This document shows, piece by piece, positions 1 through 11,140 of a stretch of 64,000 bases of DNA (positions are counted from its first letter, which is position 1; every line of letters starts with the position of its first letter). The translations under genes were made by a program, and so were the position numbers. The stretch is from Setophaga petechia (lineage: Eukaryota > Chordata > Aves > Passeriformes > Parulidae): contig JANCRA010000004.1 in assembly GCA_024362935.1 (NCBI GenBank), positions 26,341,121-26,405,120 of the forward strand, given 5' to 3'. The notes beneath the pieces were generated by a model. That model saw only the letters and a program-made list of their open reading frames with translations. It did no database searches and was not told where the DNA came from.

Positions 1-480
1 TAAATGTATGGAAAAATTTTGCTTCTCTTGGTAACCCAAAATTATGTTAAATCTCTGTTTTAATGAAATTAGAGCACTTCAAATTCTGTCACATATGGTA
101 AGTCATAGTAGTCTGCATTGCAATGCCACACAAAATATTTTAACATAATACTTATACAGTCACCTTTCACATTTTCAAGGACAGTACATCAAACCATCAT
201 AATTAAAAGGTAATTCAAGATACCAAGACAGTACCTGCATTTCACCATGGAATCTGTAATTCAAATACAACAACAAAGAGTTTTAATTTTTAATCAGCGG
301 ACTCTATGATATGCCTAGATGTTTACAATGCCTACATTCCAGAGTAGCAACCACAAAATACCATTGCAATATATTGAAAGAAATTCAAGAAAGAAAATCC
401 AGAAAGACAAATTAAAATGTTTTTAAAATTTCACAGAAATTTTCTTTAAAGCATGCAACACAATTATTTATATAAAGCCA
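1..480. other. AT-rich unique sequence, no gene seen
   Basis: No repeat family or open frame of note is visible. If the open segment ending at 481 is a real terminal exon, this stretch would be its 3' UTR and downstream flank. Just past that stop there is only an imperfect polyadenylation-like string (ATAAATAA near 467-474 read on the minus strand) rather than a clean AATAAA. Confidence 0.5.
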
Positions 481-804
481 TCAAAGAATTATGTAGTTAC
501 TGAACTGTTCACTGCTCAAATGAGGAAAAAATCTTAAAGATTGAGTAAGGGAGACATGTCTGAGGAAATACCCCTTTTCTGTCATTGTGTGCATTGACAG
601 GGCACTTGCCAGAATTCCAGAAAGATATAATACATTTATCTGCTCTGCACTCTTTCCACAGGCCGCCATTTCAAAGGCATTTAACACTTCACACCACAAG
701 GCAGTTACAAAAAGATACAGCAGATGTTTGATGCCATGAAGGGCAACAGGGTCCAGACAAATGTTTTGATCTGGAGAAAGGAATCCTCTTCTCACAAGCA
801 ACAA
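481..804 (-). CDS. candidate terminal coding exon, unidentified protein
   Basis: I do not recognise the protein. An open frame of 107 codons plus stop runs leftward from 804. Immediately upstream on the minus strand is a strong splice acceptor: a pyrimidine-rich run ending TTCATTTCACAG, with the AG at 806-805. The frame begins exactly at that boundary (phase 0). The product is rich in leucine-containing amphipathic stretches (for example HLLYLFVTALWCEVLNAFEM) and has four cysteines, as in helical-repeat proteins, but no family motif can be named. Third codon positions look richer in G and C than the flanks. The listed first residue is TTG, so this is not a translation start but the inside of a protein. 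There is no clean GT donor, so a last exon ending at the TGA is the simplest reading. The alternative is a chance open frame. Confidence 0.4.
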   Translation of the reverse strand: MLLVRRGFLSPDQNICLDPVALHGIKHLLYLFVTALWCEVLNAFEMAACGKSAEQINVLYLSGILASALSMHTMTEKGYFLRHVSLTQSLRFFPHLSSEQFSNYIIL

Positions 805-2761
805 CTGTGAAATGAAGGAAACTGTTGAAAAAGCTTTAGAGAGTATCTATCTATCAAAAGACAGGAGCAAAAATACACTCAGCCTTTAAAAAAATAACTT
901 CAGGATTATGTAGGTAGTTTATCCCTCAGAGCTGGAAAAAAATCTAGCAGTTGGTCAGCTCTGCTCTTTAAATGGAGTATGAGACTGACATGGTAACAGA
1001 CCTGGGGTTGCTCTCAGACAGCTTTTTTTAAACTAACAGAGCAACAGTACAAACAGAAAATAAAGAAGTACAAACAAGAAAAGAAAAATGAGAAATAGAA
1101 AAGAAACAGTAGAAAATTGTCAGAAACTGGTAGTCAGAATTGAAAGTGCAGGCTTGCAAACACTGGAGTAAAAGCAGATTCTTCCCCAGGAGTCATGCAA
1201 AATCTGTGGTTTTGATCTTTCAACTGTCTTTCAGGTTATTTGCTCATAACTAGATGACAAAAGTTATGCTCAATATCAGTTGTGCAACCAGGTGAAAAGG
1301 GTTAACCATATTTGAGGAATGTAGCCTAACCATGTTGATCATTCAGAGCAGCTAGTCTCAAAAATAATCAATTAAGTAGTCTGGAATTGGAAAACTATGA
1401 GATGCAATTCCTTTAAGGACTTCAGGTTATCTTAACCATCTAAACTATGTTAACAAGAGAGATGGTAGGGTTTTAGAAAACACTTGATACATGGATTCTT
1501 GAAGGATAAAGTAACATCTGAAAGTCCTACTGATTTCAACAAAAAGTATCTGACCTTGAAGTCCTTTAAGAAACTTTTAAAATCCTAAAGACACTTTACA
1601 TTTTCATTTTTCATTTAAAACAATAATATCAAAAACTCCTGTATCTGTGTTTTGTACTATTTACCCTAAATATTTTTAATCAGTCCAGAGCCCAGAGCGG
1701 TGGATAAACTGAAGCCACTCTAATTATGTGCCCTACTCCAAATAGGAATTATAGTGGAAGTAACTCCTTTTCCCCATTCTTTTACAGCTTTAAAGCTTTG
1801 TTTATAGACCAAAAGGGAGCAACCATTACATTTAATTCAGATACATTTTTAAAAAGGTAATGAAACACATATATCAGATAGCAGGTAGTAACCAGGAAGG
1901 TAGGGTACCACTTGGCAAGGTCTAAGCTTTGGAGATAATTTTGGTGTTTACATGTTCCAAGATACACATGCTTCTGCCTTCTGAAAACAAATTCAGAGAG
2001 GAAAAAAAAGCACAATAATACAGTACACTACTGTGGATTTCTTATAGCAGCTAGTCCTAGCAAGCAGTGTGGGCCACTCCCATGAAGAGATAAAACTGTC
2101 TGCTAGGATTTACCCATTAGTGACTTGAAATTATCAGAAGGGGGTACAGTGGGAATACTTGAATATACTTGTTTACTATTCTTTGCATTGCTTCTTACTG
2201 TCTTGTTACATCAGGCCAGACATGAGATTGGTCTAACAGAATTTGGCAGTATATGGCTAACACACTGCAAAAGGAGAGCTGTAAATAAAGCCTCTAATAT
2301 TTTCCTGCCCATCTCCCTCTCAGTCTTCCATATGTAAATCTGAAACTCAAACCTTGCTAACTAAAACCACCTACCCCACATGCAAATCCAAATTTCAGGT
2401 ACCATGATTCTCACAAGTGTCTCTACAGAAAAATAAAAAGGCATTTATTCTACATAAAACCAAAAAAATCCTAATAGGGACTCTTTGTCATATAACAACT
2501 GTTGGACATATAAGGTTGATTCAAAAACATTGTGAGTATATGCTATGCAAGACTATTAAACTAACAAAGTCATAGCCTTCTTCATAGGCTCTTTCCTCAT
2601 TTAGTGTACAAAATGGATCGTTCTCATTTAGCAATCAGTTATTTGATATGCTATTCTTTCTTCATCATTTATTGGATTGCCCTGGGCCTTAGATATCCCA
2701 TATTACTCCAGTGCTGCTCTGGTGACAAAGCTATTAATTTACTCATGTGACTTTCTGTGGA
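805..2761. other. AT-rich unique sequence with one weak exon-like segment
   Basis: No repeat family is recognised. On the minus strand, 1980 down to 1845 is open and sits behind a long pyrimidine tract and TTTTCAG acceptor (AG at 1982-1981). It could end at an AAT|GTATCT donor in phase 0, which would match the phase-0 start of the 481-804 segment. The donor is weak and the peptide is hydrophobic and not recognised, so I do not list it as a gene. Another minus-strand frame across 1782-2015 is the same segment read through. Confidence 0.3.
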
Positions 2762-2785
2762 GGGGAGGGGAGGAGAGGGGATGGG
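2762..2785 (+). other. putative G-quadruplex motif
   Basis: Four guanine runs (GGGG, GGGG, GGGG, GGG) are separated by loops of 1, 6 and 2 bases, which meets the usual pattern for an intramolecular G-quadruplex on the plus strand. It lies in an otherwise AT-rich neighbourhood and is not part of a recognised repeat. Function is unknown. Confidence 0.6.
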
Positions 2786-4631
2786 AGAAGATTAATTTAA
2801 TTAGCCTGAGTAGCATCACAAACGATCTGCCCAGGAAAACCTGTTTGATCCAGGCTTCTACCTCAACTCACTGAGAGAGTTACTTTGGCTTTAATCCCCA
2901 TCTGCCACAAGAAGGTTTAATGAATGCAAGCTTCTTAAGATAAATTTATAACAAAGAAAACTTTTCTTTTTTTTAATAACTTGCTCACATTATTTTGCAA
3001 GTCCTTGACACAAAAATACAGCCTTAATTCTTCACAGTGATTCCATTTAACTCCAAAAAATTATGTGCTGTGAGACAATACATTTTTAACAATTCTGAGT
3101 TATTTCATCTTTACTTTCTTCTTACCGTGTGGGATAGAATAAAGATGTTGATTGCTACTTATGGTCATAAACACAAATAAAGGATAAAACTAGCATAGCA
3201 AGTAATGCTAGCTTTTCCTTCAAGATTCACATCAAACAGATACAGAAGTAGATGAGATTCTAAAGAGTTTTAAGTGATTTCTGGTAAATAAACAGTAAAA
3301 TCCATATATAATCACTAGGAAATTTTTATCCACATTTCTTAGAGATTTTTTTTTCTATATAAACCTGAGACTTCTGGAGTTATAAAGCCAATCAAAGAGA
3401 AAAAACACAGGAATTCAGTTATTGTCCAAGTGAAGAATCTGGCATAAATTACATTGAAGGAATGTTAGAAATTACAGGCTATGGTAATGCACCTACCACG
3501 ATTTCCTTTGCTCTCTGTTTTTAGTTCCTACAAGTCATTGGTATCATGTGTATCTAGATAACTGCATTCTACCTATCTCTATTTGATATAAGGCTATATA
3601 GGAGACCCTGAAAAGCTCAAAGCATATGCAGGTTTTATGAAAGAAGGATTTAAACAATACTGAAAATGGTCTTAATATTACTTAAGAAACTGTTTCGCAG
3701 TCTCACATAAAAAGAGGCTCTGGTAAGGGACATCAATGGAAAAAGTTGCTGCTATTTAACGTATAAATGTCATCTTATTTCTGTCAACAATTATTATTTT
3801 AATTGCAGCTGAAATTAATTACATCCGGTTTTATACTATCATAGACAGTATGATACAAATTGGTTTATAACATGAAATCAATATTTGATTAAAACTGTAT
3901 TATCACAAGTGTGGCACTATTTTTGTTGGGTTTATTCTGCCTTGCTCACAGTTTCTTTCCCCATTGTTAGCCATCTTTCCAATTCAAATAAAGCCCTGCA
4001 CTTCCAGTATCTGGGATCTGAACTACCTATTTCAAAATAAAAGTTCTTGTTCTGAGGGAAACACAGGTTTCTTTCATTGTCTGGAGACAATAGAAGAATA
4101 TAGATTTATCTATAACTTAGTCTTCTGACTTTTAGCATGTTATTCATTCCATAGGAAAAAGGCCTTTCAGATTTCTTTACTAATTCATTAATTCTGCACT
4201 GTGCTGTTTACCAAGGTAATAAGGAAGCTATACTGTTTTTCTTGTGTAGCTGTTTCCTTGCTCATGTTCATAGCCATGGTTCCTGGACTCTGTCTGCAAT
4301 CATCCAGCGCACTGTTGCAGACTGGTTTTGGACAACACAATTTGCTTATTTAACTGAAACACTCTGGTAGATCCAACTGGCAGCTCTATTTAGTTCTCTG
4401 AAGACTTGATGCTCTATGAAATAAAGGAAGAAACCTGAGATATGTAGATTTCATCTTGCAAACTAAGAGATGGAAAGGGTTAGAAGGCTGAGACTTTAGA
4501 AATTGCCAGAGTAGAGGAAAAAAGGAGCTTTGCAGACTCTTATTTGTTTTAATAATTACAATAGAATTATACTGAAAATAGGTATTATTTCAATTCCTTT
4601 GTTTGGCTTCATTCAATAGATCCTTTCCAGG
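2786..4631. other. AT-rich unique sequence, no gene seen
   Basis: No repeat family, RNA gene or convincing exon was found. The part near 3780-3910 is rich in TAAT-type homeodomain core motifs and keeps one CpG (ACATCCGG), the look of some conserved non-coding elements, but this is only an impression without alignment. Confidence 0.4.
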
Positions 4632-4677
4632 AAAAAAAAAAAAAACAAAAAAACAAAAAAACAAAAAAAACAACAAC
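4632..4677 (+). repeat. A-rich low-complexity tract with (A7C) periodicity
   Basis: A run of 14 As is followed by blocks of seven or eight As separated by single Cs, ending in CAACAAC. It could be the decayed tail of a retrotransposed sequence, but no recognisable body precedes it. Confidence 0.8.
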
Positions 4678-5910
4678 TTCATTTAAAGACTCAAGAGTTT
4701 GAAGAATGAAGAGTTGCTATCTTTTAAGAAGGAATTTCTAATTATCTTAATCTATTTCAATATACAGTCGTTGAAGACTGACTTGAAGGATGGAGTTTGT
4801 GTTGGGATCTTGTTTTGTGCATTAAACTTAAATACTGTTTTCTGGAAAGAAAGTTGTCATGTGAAAGGGGAAAATTTCCTCAAACCCTTTGTGTTTGATT
4901 CGTCTGCCTGTGCGCCAGGAAAACTGAGACCCCTGTGCCTGACCAGTCTGTCAGAATCCCAGTAGGGGCACTCTCTACTAAGCAGTCCAATAGAAGAGAG
5001 ACCAGTTTGACTCACTTGTTCAGGATCCCCAGCCCACAGAAAGAATTCCCCTGGGGCACCACAATTTCATTTGAGTATATTACCCACCGCCAGCAGCTGC
5101 TAATGCACGTGAAAGGCTCACACTGACAATTCAGAGAATAACACTGTTTATTAATAAAATTGTGAAAGGTTAAGGATTCCGGTGATAGTATCTGATTGCA
5201 AAAATATATTTAAAACAATATACAAACTATATGTTTGTCTGTTGTTTTAAATATGTTCTGTCTCTAACAAAACTAGCTCAACGTAATTACTCAGAGCACA
5301 CAGACTATGATTCTTACCCAATAGGGGTCCCTATGAAGAAGAAGACAGGTTCAGCCCATTGATTAGTCCCAGAAGTTATGATAGAGTCTTCCCTAACTTC
5401 TCCACATTCTAAGCATATTTTTATACATATGTTTCTTACATTTAGGAGGAGCTTGAGTGTCAAACATCATATGCAGTAAAGGGTGGTTGTATTTGGAGGC
5501 AGGTAATGTCAGTATTACATCTGAGGTAATCTTGGGATGGAGATTACATCAGTATCAAATCTGAGGAGAGTGATTTCATGTCAGCTACTGGTTGGTTCAA
5601 CAGCAAGGCATGCATTTTTATTTCCCTTGATTGACAGCAGCAATGCAGCTTATCAGATAAAAGCACAACTGAGTTCCCTCCTCTACAAGGATTTAAATGG
5701 GATCTGGCTGTTTCCACTCCACTCGACTCCACTCCACTCTATCCTCCAATTAATTCCTCCTTTAGCCTGTATTTTTTGTGTGAAGTCAGACATGCTGACC
5801 ACATTCTCTCCAGGCAGTAGCAACCTCATTTTCCCCTGTACCATATTTTGAGAGGACAGGTGTGTAGGGCATCCTGACCAGAATATCTGTCTGTAAAAAG
5901 GTAATTTTAC
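4678..5910. other. unique sequence with a short pentamer repeat
   Basis: No gene or interspersed repeat is recognised. A short imperfect (CCACT)n tract lies at about 5715-5741. Several overlapping frames are open on both strands around 5537-5928, but none has splice context or recognisable content. Confidence 0.4.
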
Positions 5911-6174
5911 CACTGTTTTTTTTCCCACAATGATATATCACAATAAGAGGCATTCAAAGGTTCCAAGACACTCATCCCATATTTTGCTGACTGGAGATAG
6001 TAAATAAGAAGCTCACTGTAGAATCCCAGAAGATAAAAGGTTAATGCATGAGTCTCAAACACCAACAGCTGGATGGTTGTGGAGCCACCTAAGGATTGCT
6101 GGAAATAACTGACAAGGATTCTGAGCAATAACCAAAGATTTTTTAGGAATAAGCAAGCATTCTCAGTAATAACA
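5911..6174 (-). CDS. candidate internal coding exon, unidentified protein
   Basis: On the minus strand an open frame follows a strong acceptor (pyrimidine-rich run ending CTTTTCCACAG, AG at 6176-6175). After one base completing a codon it reads VITENACLFLKNLWLLLRIL and continues with leucine- and tyrosine-rich, probably helical sequence. A possible donor is CAGTG|GTAAAA with the exon ending at 5911, but joining it to the segment starting at 1980 would create a stop unless a nearby alternative acceptor is used. The strongly hydrophobic character also occurs by chance when T-rich DNA is translated. No family is recognised. It may belong with the other minus-strand candidates. Confidence 0.2.
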
Positions 6175-6402
6175 CTGTGGAAAAGAACAAGGTGTGGTAA
6201 AGAGAAGGGGACCATGCAGAAGTAGGGCAGCAGTTTTCCAGGGTGAACATCTTTCTTCTAGTTCCTAGAGATAAGTACAACAAAGTCTAGCAGCAGCTCA
6301 GGAATGAGGCCAAGAAATGGGCACAAAATGTAGAAGGGATCAAGACCCCCAGAACCCTTCAACCCATATCGAGAAATGTCCAAAAGAAAGAACTGGTCAT
6401 TT

Positions 6403-7545
6403 CTTCCCTTCTTTCCCTTCTTTTCCTTCTTTCCCTTCCTTCTTTCCCTTCCTTCTTTCCTTCCTTCCTTTCCTTCCTTCCTTCCTTCCTTCCTTCCTTC
6501 CTTCCTTCCTTCCTTCCTTCCTTCCTTCCTTCCTTCCTTCCTTCCTTCCTTCCTTCCTTCCGCCACTTCCTTCCGCCACTTCCTTCCTTCCTTCCTTCCT
6601 TCCTTCCTTCCTTCCTTCCTTCCTTCCTTCCTTCCTTCCTTCCTTCCTTCCTTCCTTCCTTCCTTCCTTCCTTCCTTCCTTCCTTCCTTCCTTCCGCCAC
6701 TTCCTTCCGCCACTTCCTTCCGCCACTTCCTTCCGCCACTTCCTTCCTTCCTTCCGCCACTTCCTTCCTTCCTTCCTTCCGCCACTTCCTTCCGCCACTT
6801 CCTTCCGCCACTTCCTTCCGCCACTTCCTTCCGCCACTTCCTTCCGCCACTTCCTTCCGCCACTTCCTTCCTTCCGCCACTTCCTTCCTTCCGCCACTTC
6901 CTTCCGCCACTTCCTTCCGCCACTTCCTTCCTTCCTTCCTTCCTTCCTTCCTTCCGCCACTTCCTTCCTTCCTTCCTTCCTTCCTTCCTTCCTTCGCCAC
7001 TTCCGCCACTTCCGCCACTTCCGCCACTTCCTTCCTTCCGCCACTTCCTTCCTTCCGCCACTTCCTTCCTTCCGCCACTTCCTTCCGCCACTTCCTTCCG
7101 CCACTTCCTTCCTTCCTTCCGCCACTTCCTTCCTTCCTTCCTTCCTTCCTTCCGCCACTTCCTTCCTTCCGCCACTTCCTTCCGCCACTTCCTTCCGCCA
7201 CTTCCTTCCTTCCTTCCGCCACTTCCTTCCGCCACTTCCTTCCGCCACTTCCTTCCTTCCGCCATTTCCTTCCTTCCGCCACTTCCTTCCGCCACTTCCT
7301 TCCTTCCGCCATTTCCTTCCTTCCGCCACTTCCTTCCGCCACTTCCTTCCGCCATTTCCTTCCTTCTGCCACTTCCTTCCTTCTGCCACTTCCTTCCTTC
7401 CCCCACTTCCCCCACTTCCATCCTTCTGCCACTTCCTTCCTTCCTTTCTTCCACCACTTCCTTCCACCACTTCCTTCCACTGCTTCCTTCCTTCTGCCAC
7501 TTCCTTCCTCTTTCTCTCTCTTTCTCCCCCCTCCTCTTTCTCACT
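6403..7545. repeat. polypyrimidine satellite: (CCTT)n and derived 13-bp CGCCACTTCCTTC array
   Basis: About 1.1 kb of almost pure pyrimidine on the plus strand. It begins with variable CTTCC/CTTTC, passes into two long blocks of perfect CCTT (about 6460-6560 and 6585-6695), and then becomes an interleaved array in which the tetramer is regularly interrupted by CGCCA, giving a 13-bp unit. By my count about 40 exact CGCCAC interruptions are present; a run at 6995-7030 has a 9-bp version (CGCCACTTC). The right end decays through CATTTCC, CTGCCAC and CCCCCAC variants to a CT-rich edge at about 7545. Long open frames on both strands are a by-product, because the units contain no stop codon in several frames. 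The complementary strand is a purine tract with repeated GGAAGTGGCGG. Confidence 0.95.
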
Positions 7546-10187
7546 TCCCATCTTTCTCCTTAATTAATATTTTACTTTCTCACTTCCATTTCATCTTATT
7601 CCATTATCCAAAACACTCTGCCATATGCTTACATAGAAGATCAGGAACCATATACCTATTTTCATACCAAGTGCATTATTTACTAATAAAACTCCTTTAT
7701 TCACCTGGTTTTGCAAATCCTCTGACTTTTGTCCTTTCTTTCAACCACAAGCATTTACAAATCTTGGGTGCTCTCTTCCCTTAACGCCAGGGAGTCACAT
7801 GCCCTGCAGGCATCCTCTTATGCTTTGTTTTTTTCTGTTACTCTGTGGAGTGTTTGAGAGTGTCACATGCAAGACATTGCTTAAAGATCATATTTGAGGA
7901 TCACCAGCTTCTTCTATTCACTGGCCGCCCTTAATGATCAAAATGGAATACAGTCCCTACAGATATCACAGGATAGATTTTCCACCACATTAGCCTGGGT
8001 CTCTTGGATCTAGTAGTTCTGATCATTTTTAGTTCAATACTACTCTCAAAAAGATTCTGTTTGTTTAATATAATGCCTCTTGAGAGCTACCACAGGAAAT
8101 CACTGAAACAGAGCATTGGTCCTCTGCTAGAAAGAGTAGTGTAACACAAGAGGGAATATTTAAAAGAGCTTAAAGCTCTTAGAAGAGAATTTGCTTTCGG
8201 GAATTTCTCACAACATTTTCAATCAGCTTACATTTTCAACAAGCAAGCTGCCCAACTCTAGCCATGCATGATGCCTCAAACGACTAAAGAATAAAGATGT
8301 AAAAAAACATTCTAGAGACAGGCACAGTTGCACCCAGTGTCAGAAGAAATAGCAAAAGTAAATTAAAATAATAAAACTATTGGAAAGATAAAGCAGTTTC
8401 TCACATTAGGTGTGTAGCAGCCAGCTAGCAATGCTCTATTTGGGCAAAGTAGACCAAATTCAAAGAATTGAAATTGTGTTTGGCAATCCCAGTAGAACAT
8501 TCATTTGTCTGCAGCATAAACCCACAATTTTGTACAATTTAGCAAGTCTAGCAAGCATCCTGGCTCAGGAGCAGCCTAGAAATAAACTAGACAGTTGATA
8601 TTACAGAGCAGGATTGAAGTGCAATAGCAGAGCTGCGTGGGAGTTGTGTATAAAACATCTACTTGCATTTAGACTTGCTCAAACCAATGCCTTTACCTTT
8701 TGCTAAACTGGCCACAAAATTCCTGCACAACAATTGATGGAAAGGGACGTAAAGCAAGGAAATCAAAAGTGCCTTGTGCATGAACTTCCAAATTCAGAAC
8801 AGTATGCATCCAGCCAAAAAACATGGTCTGCTTTTTGTCTACTCTTGAGCTGAAAATTCATAACATCCCTAACCATAAAGATTCCCAAGGAAAAGGAGTT
8901 TTTCAAACAAATGGGAACCTTATCACACATCAGCCAACTCAGAAATTTGCAGCAAAAATTTCTTCTATTTTTTTTAAGTCTTCTTTCTTTTCCTTGAAGA
9001 GGGTTGTAATAATTACCTAATCAAGTATGTGACCTCTGGGTGCTCTGGGAGATGTGCTGCCTCATGCTGTCATTCCTGAATGGAGCAGATCATCCCCAGC
9101 TGTGGTGGTGATTGGAACCTATGAGTAAATTACAAAATGCCACCTTAGAGTAGAATTCTCTTTGGTGACGCTGTCATTGCTTTTCTGTAAATTTTTACCA
9201 ACCTTACTTGGCAGTTCCAGTAGAACTCATGTTGTCAGACTTTGTATGTGTGCATTAGGTGTAATTAAGCAGGATAAGTGGAATTAATATAATATTTCAT
9301 GTTTTGGTTCATGGAACTTTTAGAATTCTGCAGGATCTATGTTGGTTTTTTTTTTTTTTAATTCTACTCTATGAAACAGAGATAACAGACTGTTCCTTTA
9401 TTCCTATTTCATATTGATTGAGAAAGAAAATGCTTAATAGGCAAAGCATTTCAAGTAGGAAATCAGTGATGCCTGAAATTTTTGCAAACGATATTAAAAG
9501 ATGAATCAATTAAAAAACTCCCATCATAAGACTTAGAGAAAAATAAAAACTGAATGGGCATGGTGTCTATGAATTTTCCATGCTATCATTCCCAGTTTTA
9601 GTTCCATAGACATGGCTCCATATTTTATAACCTTATATTCTCCATTGGGTTTTATTTCATGCCTAACAGTTAGTCACTAAGAGACATGTAGGCACACTTG
9701 GCCCATGAGGCAACTCCCAGCCACTCATCATTTTCCATGTACAAACAGGCATGTGTTGCTATGATCAACATAAACCACATACATACATGCTTTACAGGCA
9801 AATAATAATAAAACAAAGTGCTTCTACCAAATATATAAAGTCATCTTTGCATGATTAAACAGTATAAAACTTTCAAACCTTTATAAAGTATGCACTTTAT
9901 TACAATGTGAACTATTCTAATGAAATTTTTTAAAAGTTATTATTTAATGAAATAACACCATTTATTGCTTTAAATTAGCCTTCTGATGCTAATTTCAGGC
10001 TTGGAAAAGTGTCCTATGGCTTACTGTAATTCTTCAGTCTGTTTCAAAATCTACTTGTTCCTGGCTACTTAATAATCTCCAAAGATATTACTGAATTATA
10101 TACAATGTGTACATAATGTAAATAACATGATTGTTTTATTACATTGTTGCAGAAGATCCAGTTGGAATTTATAACAAATATTTTTCA
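7546..10187. other. AT-rich unique sequence, no gene seen
   Basis: No repeat family or coding segment is recognised. The stretch 9880-10010 is AT-rich with several TAAT/ATTA cores. A 12-base T run lies near 9348-9359. Two short plus-strand frames (8410-8598, 8823-9020) have no supporting signals. Confidence 0.4.
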
Positions 10188-11140
10188 GGTAAGATGATCC
10201 TGGCTGCACTCCCAAGTTCCCACCAAAAGTGCTTTATCCCTTCTCTCCTCAGCTGGACAACAGAGAAAAAGTTTAACAAAAGGTTCCTCCATTGAGATAA
10301 GAACAGGCAGTGGCTGAGTACAGGTGGAGATTGCTCAACAATCATCTGAGCTAAAGAGACTGAAAAAAATTGGGAAAATTACTTTCTTCATTGTAAATCA
10401 CATTACGGTAGGATGATGAGAAATAAAACCTAAACATTAAAAATCCCTTCTTCCTGGCCTGACTTCACCAGAAATTTCTCTACCTTAACATTCCCACACC
10501 ATTTCAGTGGCGCACAGAGGTGGAATGGGTGTTGTGGTTGCTTCATCATATTTCTGCTGCTCCTGCTCCTTCATGGGTAGGGCACCTCACACTCCCCCCC
10601 TCCTCCACAGTGGAGTCCCTCTCATGATAGATAGTCCTCCATGCACTTCTTCAATATGAGTTCTTCTCGCAGGCCACAGTACTTCACAAACTGCTTCAGT
10701 GCTGGTCCCTTCCACAGGACACAGTCCTTCAAGAGCAGACTTCTCCAGTGTGGGTCCCTCACAGTGCTGGTCTTCAAACTGCCTCACCATGGTCCTTACC
10801 CTTGGCTGGAGGGGAATCTCTGCTCCAAAACCTCCTCCCACTCCATCTTCACTGGTGTCTGCAGGACTGTTGTTCTTTTATATTCCTTCCCTCTGGGTGC
10901 TGCTCCCCAAGAGGAGGAATATAAAAATCTCTATTTGCTCTTCTTAACTACATGGTCCCACAGGTGCCACCACCATTGCTGACGAATTCAGCTATAACTG
11001 GTGTCAGGTCAGTCTTGTAATTTTTTGGCACTGTCTCTGTTAGACATATCAGAAGCTTCTGGGATCTTCTCAACAGAAGCTATCCATATGGCCTCCCTGC
11101 TACCAAAATCTTGTCATGTATGCAGAACCAATATAGGAGT
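10188..11140 (-). mobile_element. degraded LTR of an avian ERVL-type endogenous retrovirus family
   Basis: The stretch resembles, from memory, a common long avian LTR family read in antisense. Recognisable parts on the plus strand are the GATCCTGGCTGCACTC edge, a CTCAGCTGGACAACAGAG block, repeated short paragraphs built on CTCCAGTGTGGGTCCCTC and the like at 10640-10800, a GCTGAGGG-free promoter part, and a closing CTGCTACCAAAATCTTGTC segment near 11097-11115. The repeated paragraphs give it an internal sub-repeat structure. It carries many substitutions and no clear target-site duplication, so it is old. No gag, pol or env is attached, so it is a solo LTR or a fragment of one. The open frames inside it (10587-10982) are not genes. 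The family name is not asserted. Confidence 0.65.

Noticed and set aside
6258..7567. Four to five long open frames (370-430 codons) on both strands
   Set aside because: They are translations of the CCTT/CGCCACTTCCTTC satellite, which lacks stop codons in several frames. The products are pure FLPS- or GRKE-type repeats and appear in three frames at once, so they are not genes.
10587..10982. Overlapping frames of 82-113 codons
   Set aside because: They fall within a degraded avian LTR, on both strands, with no splice or family support.
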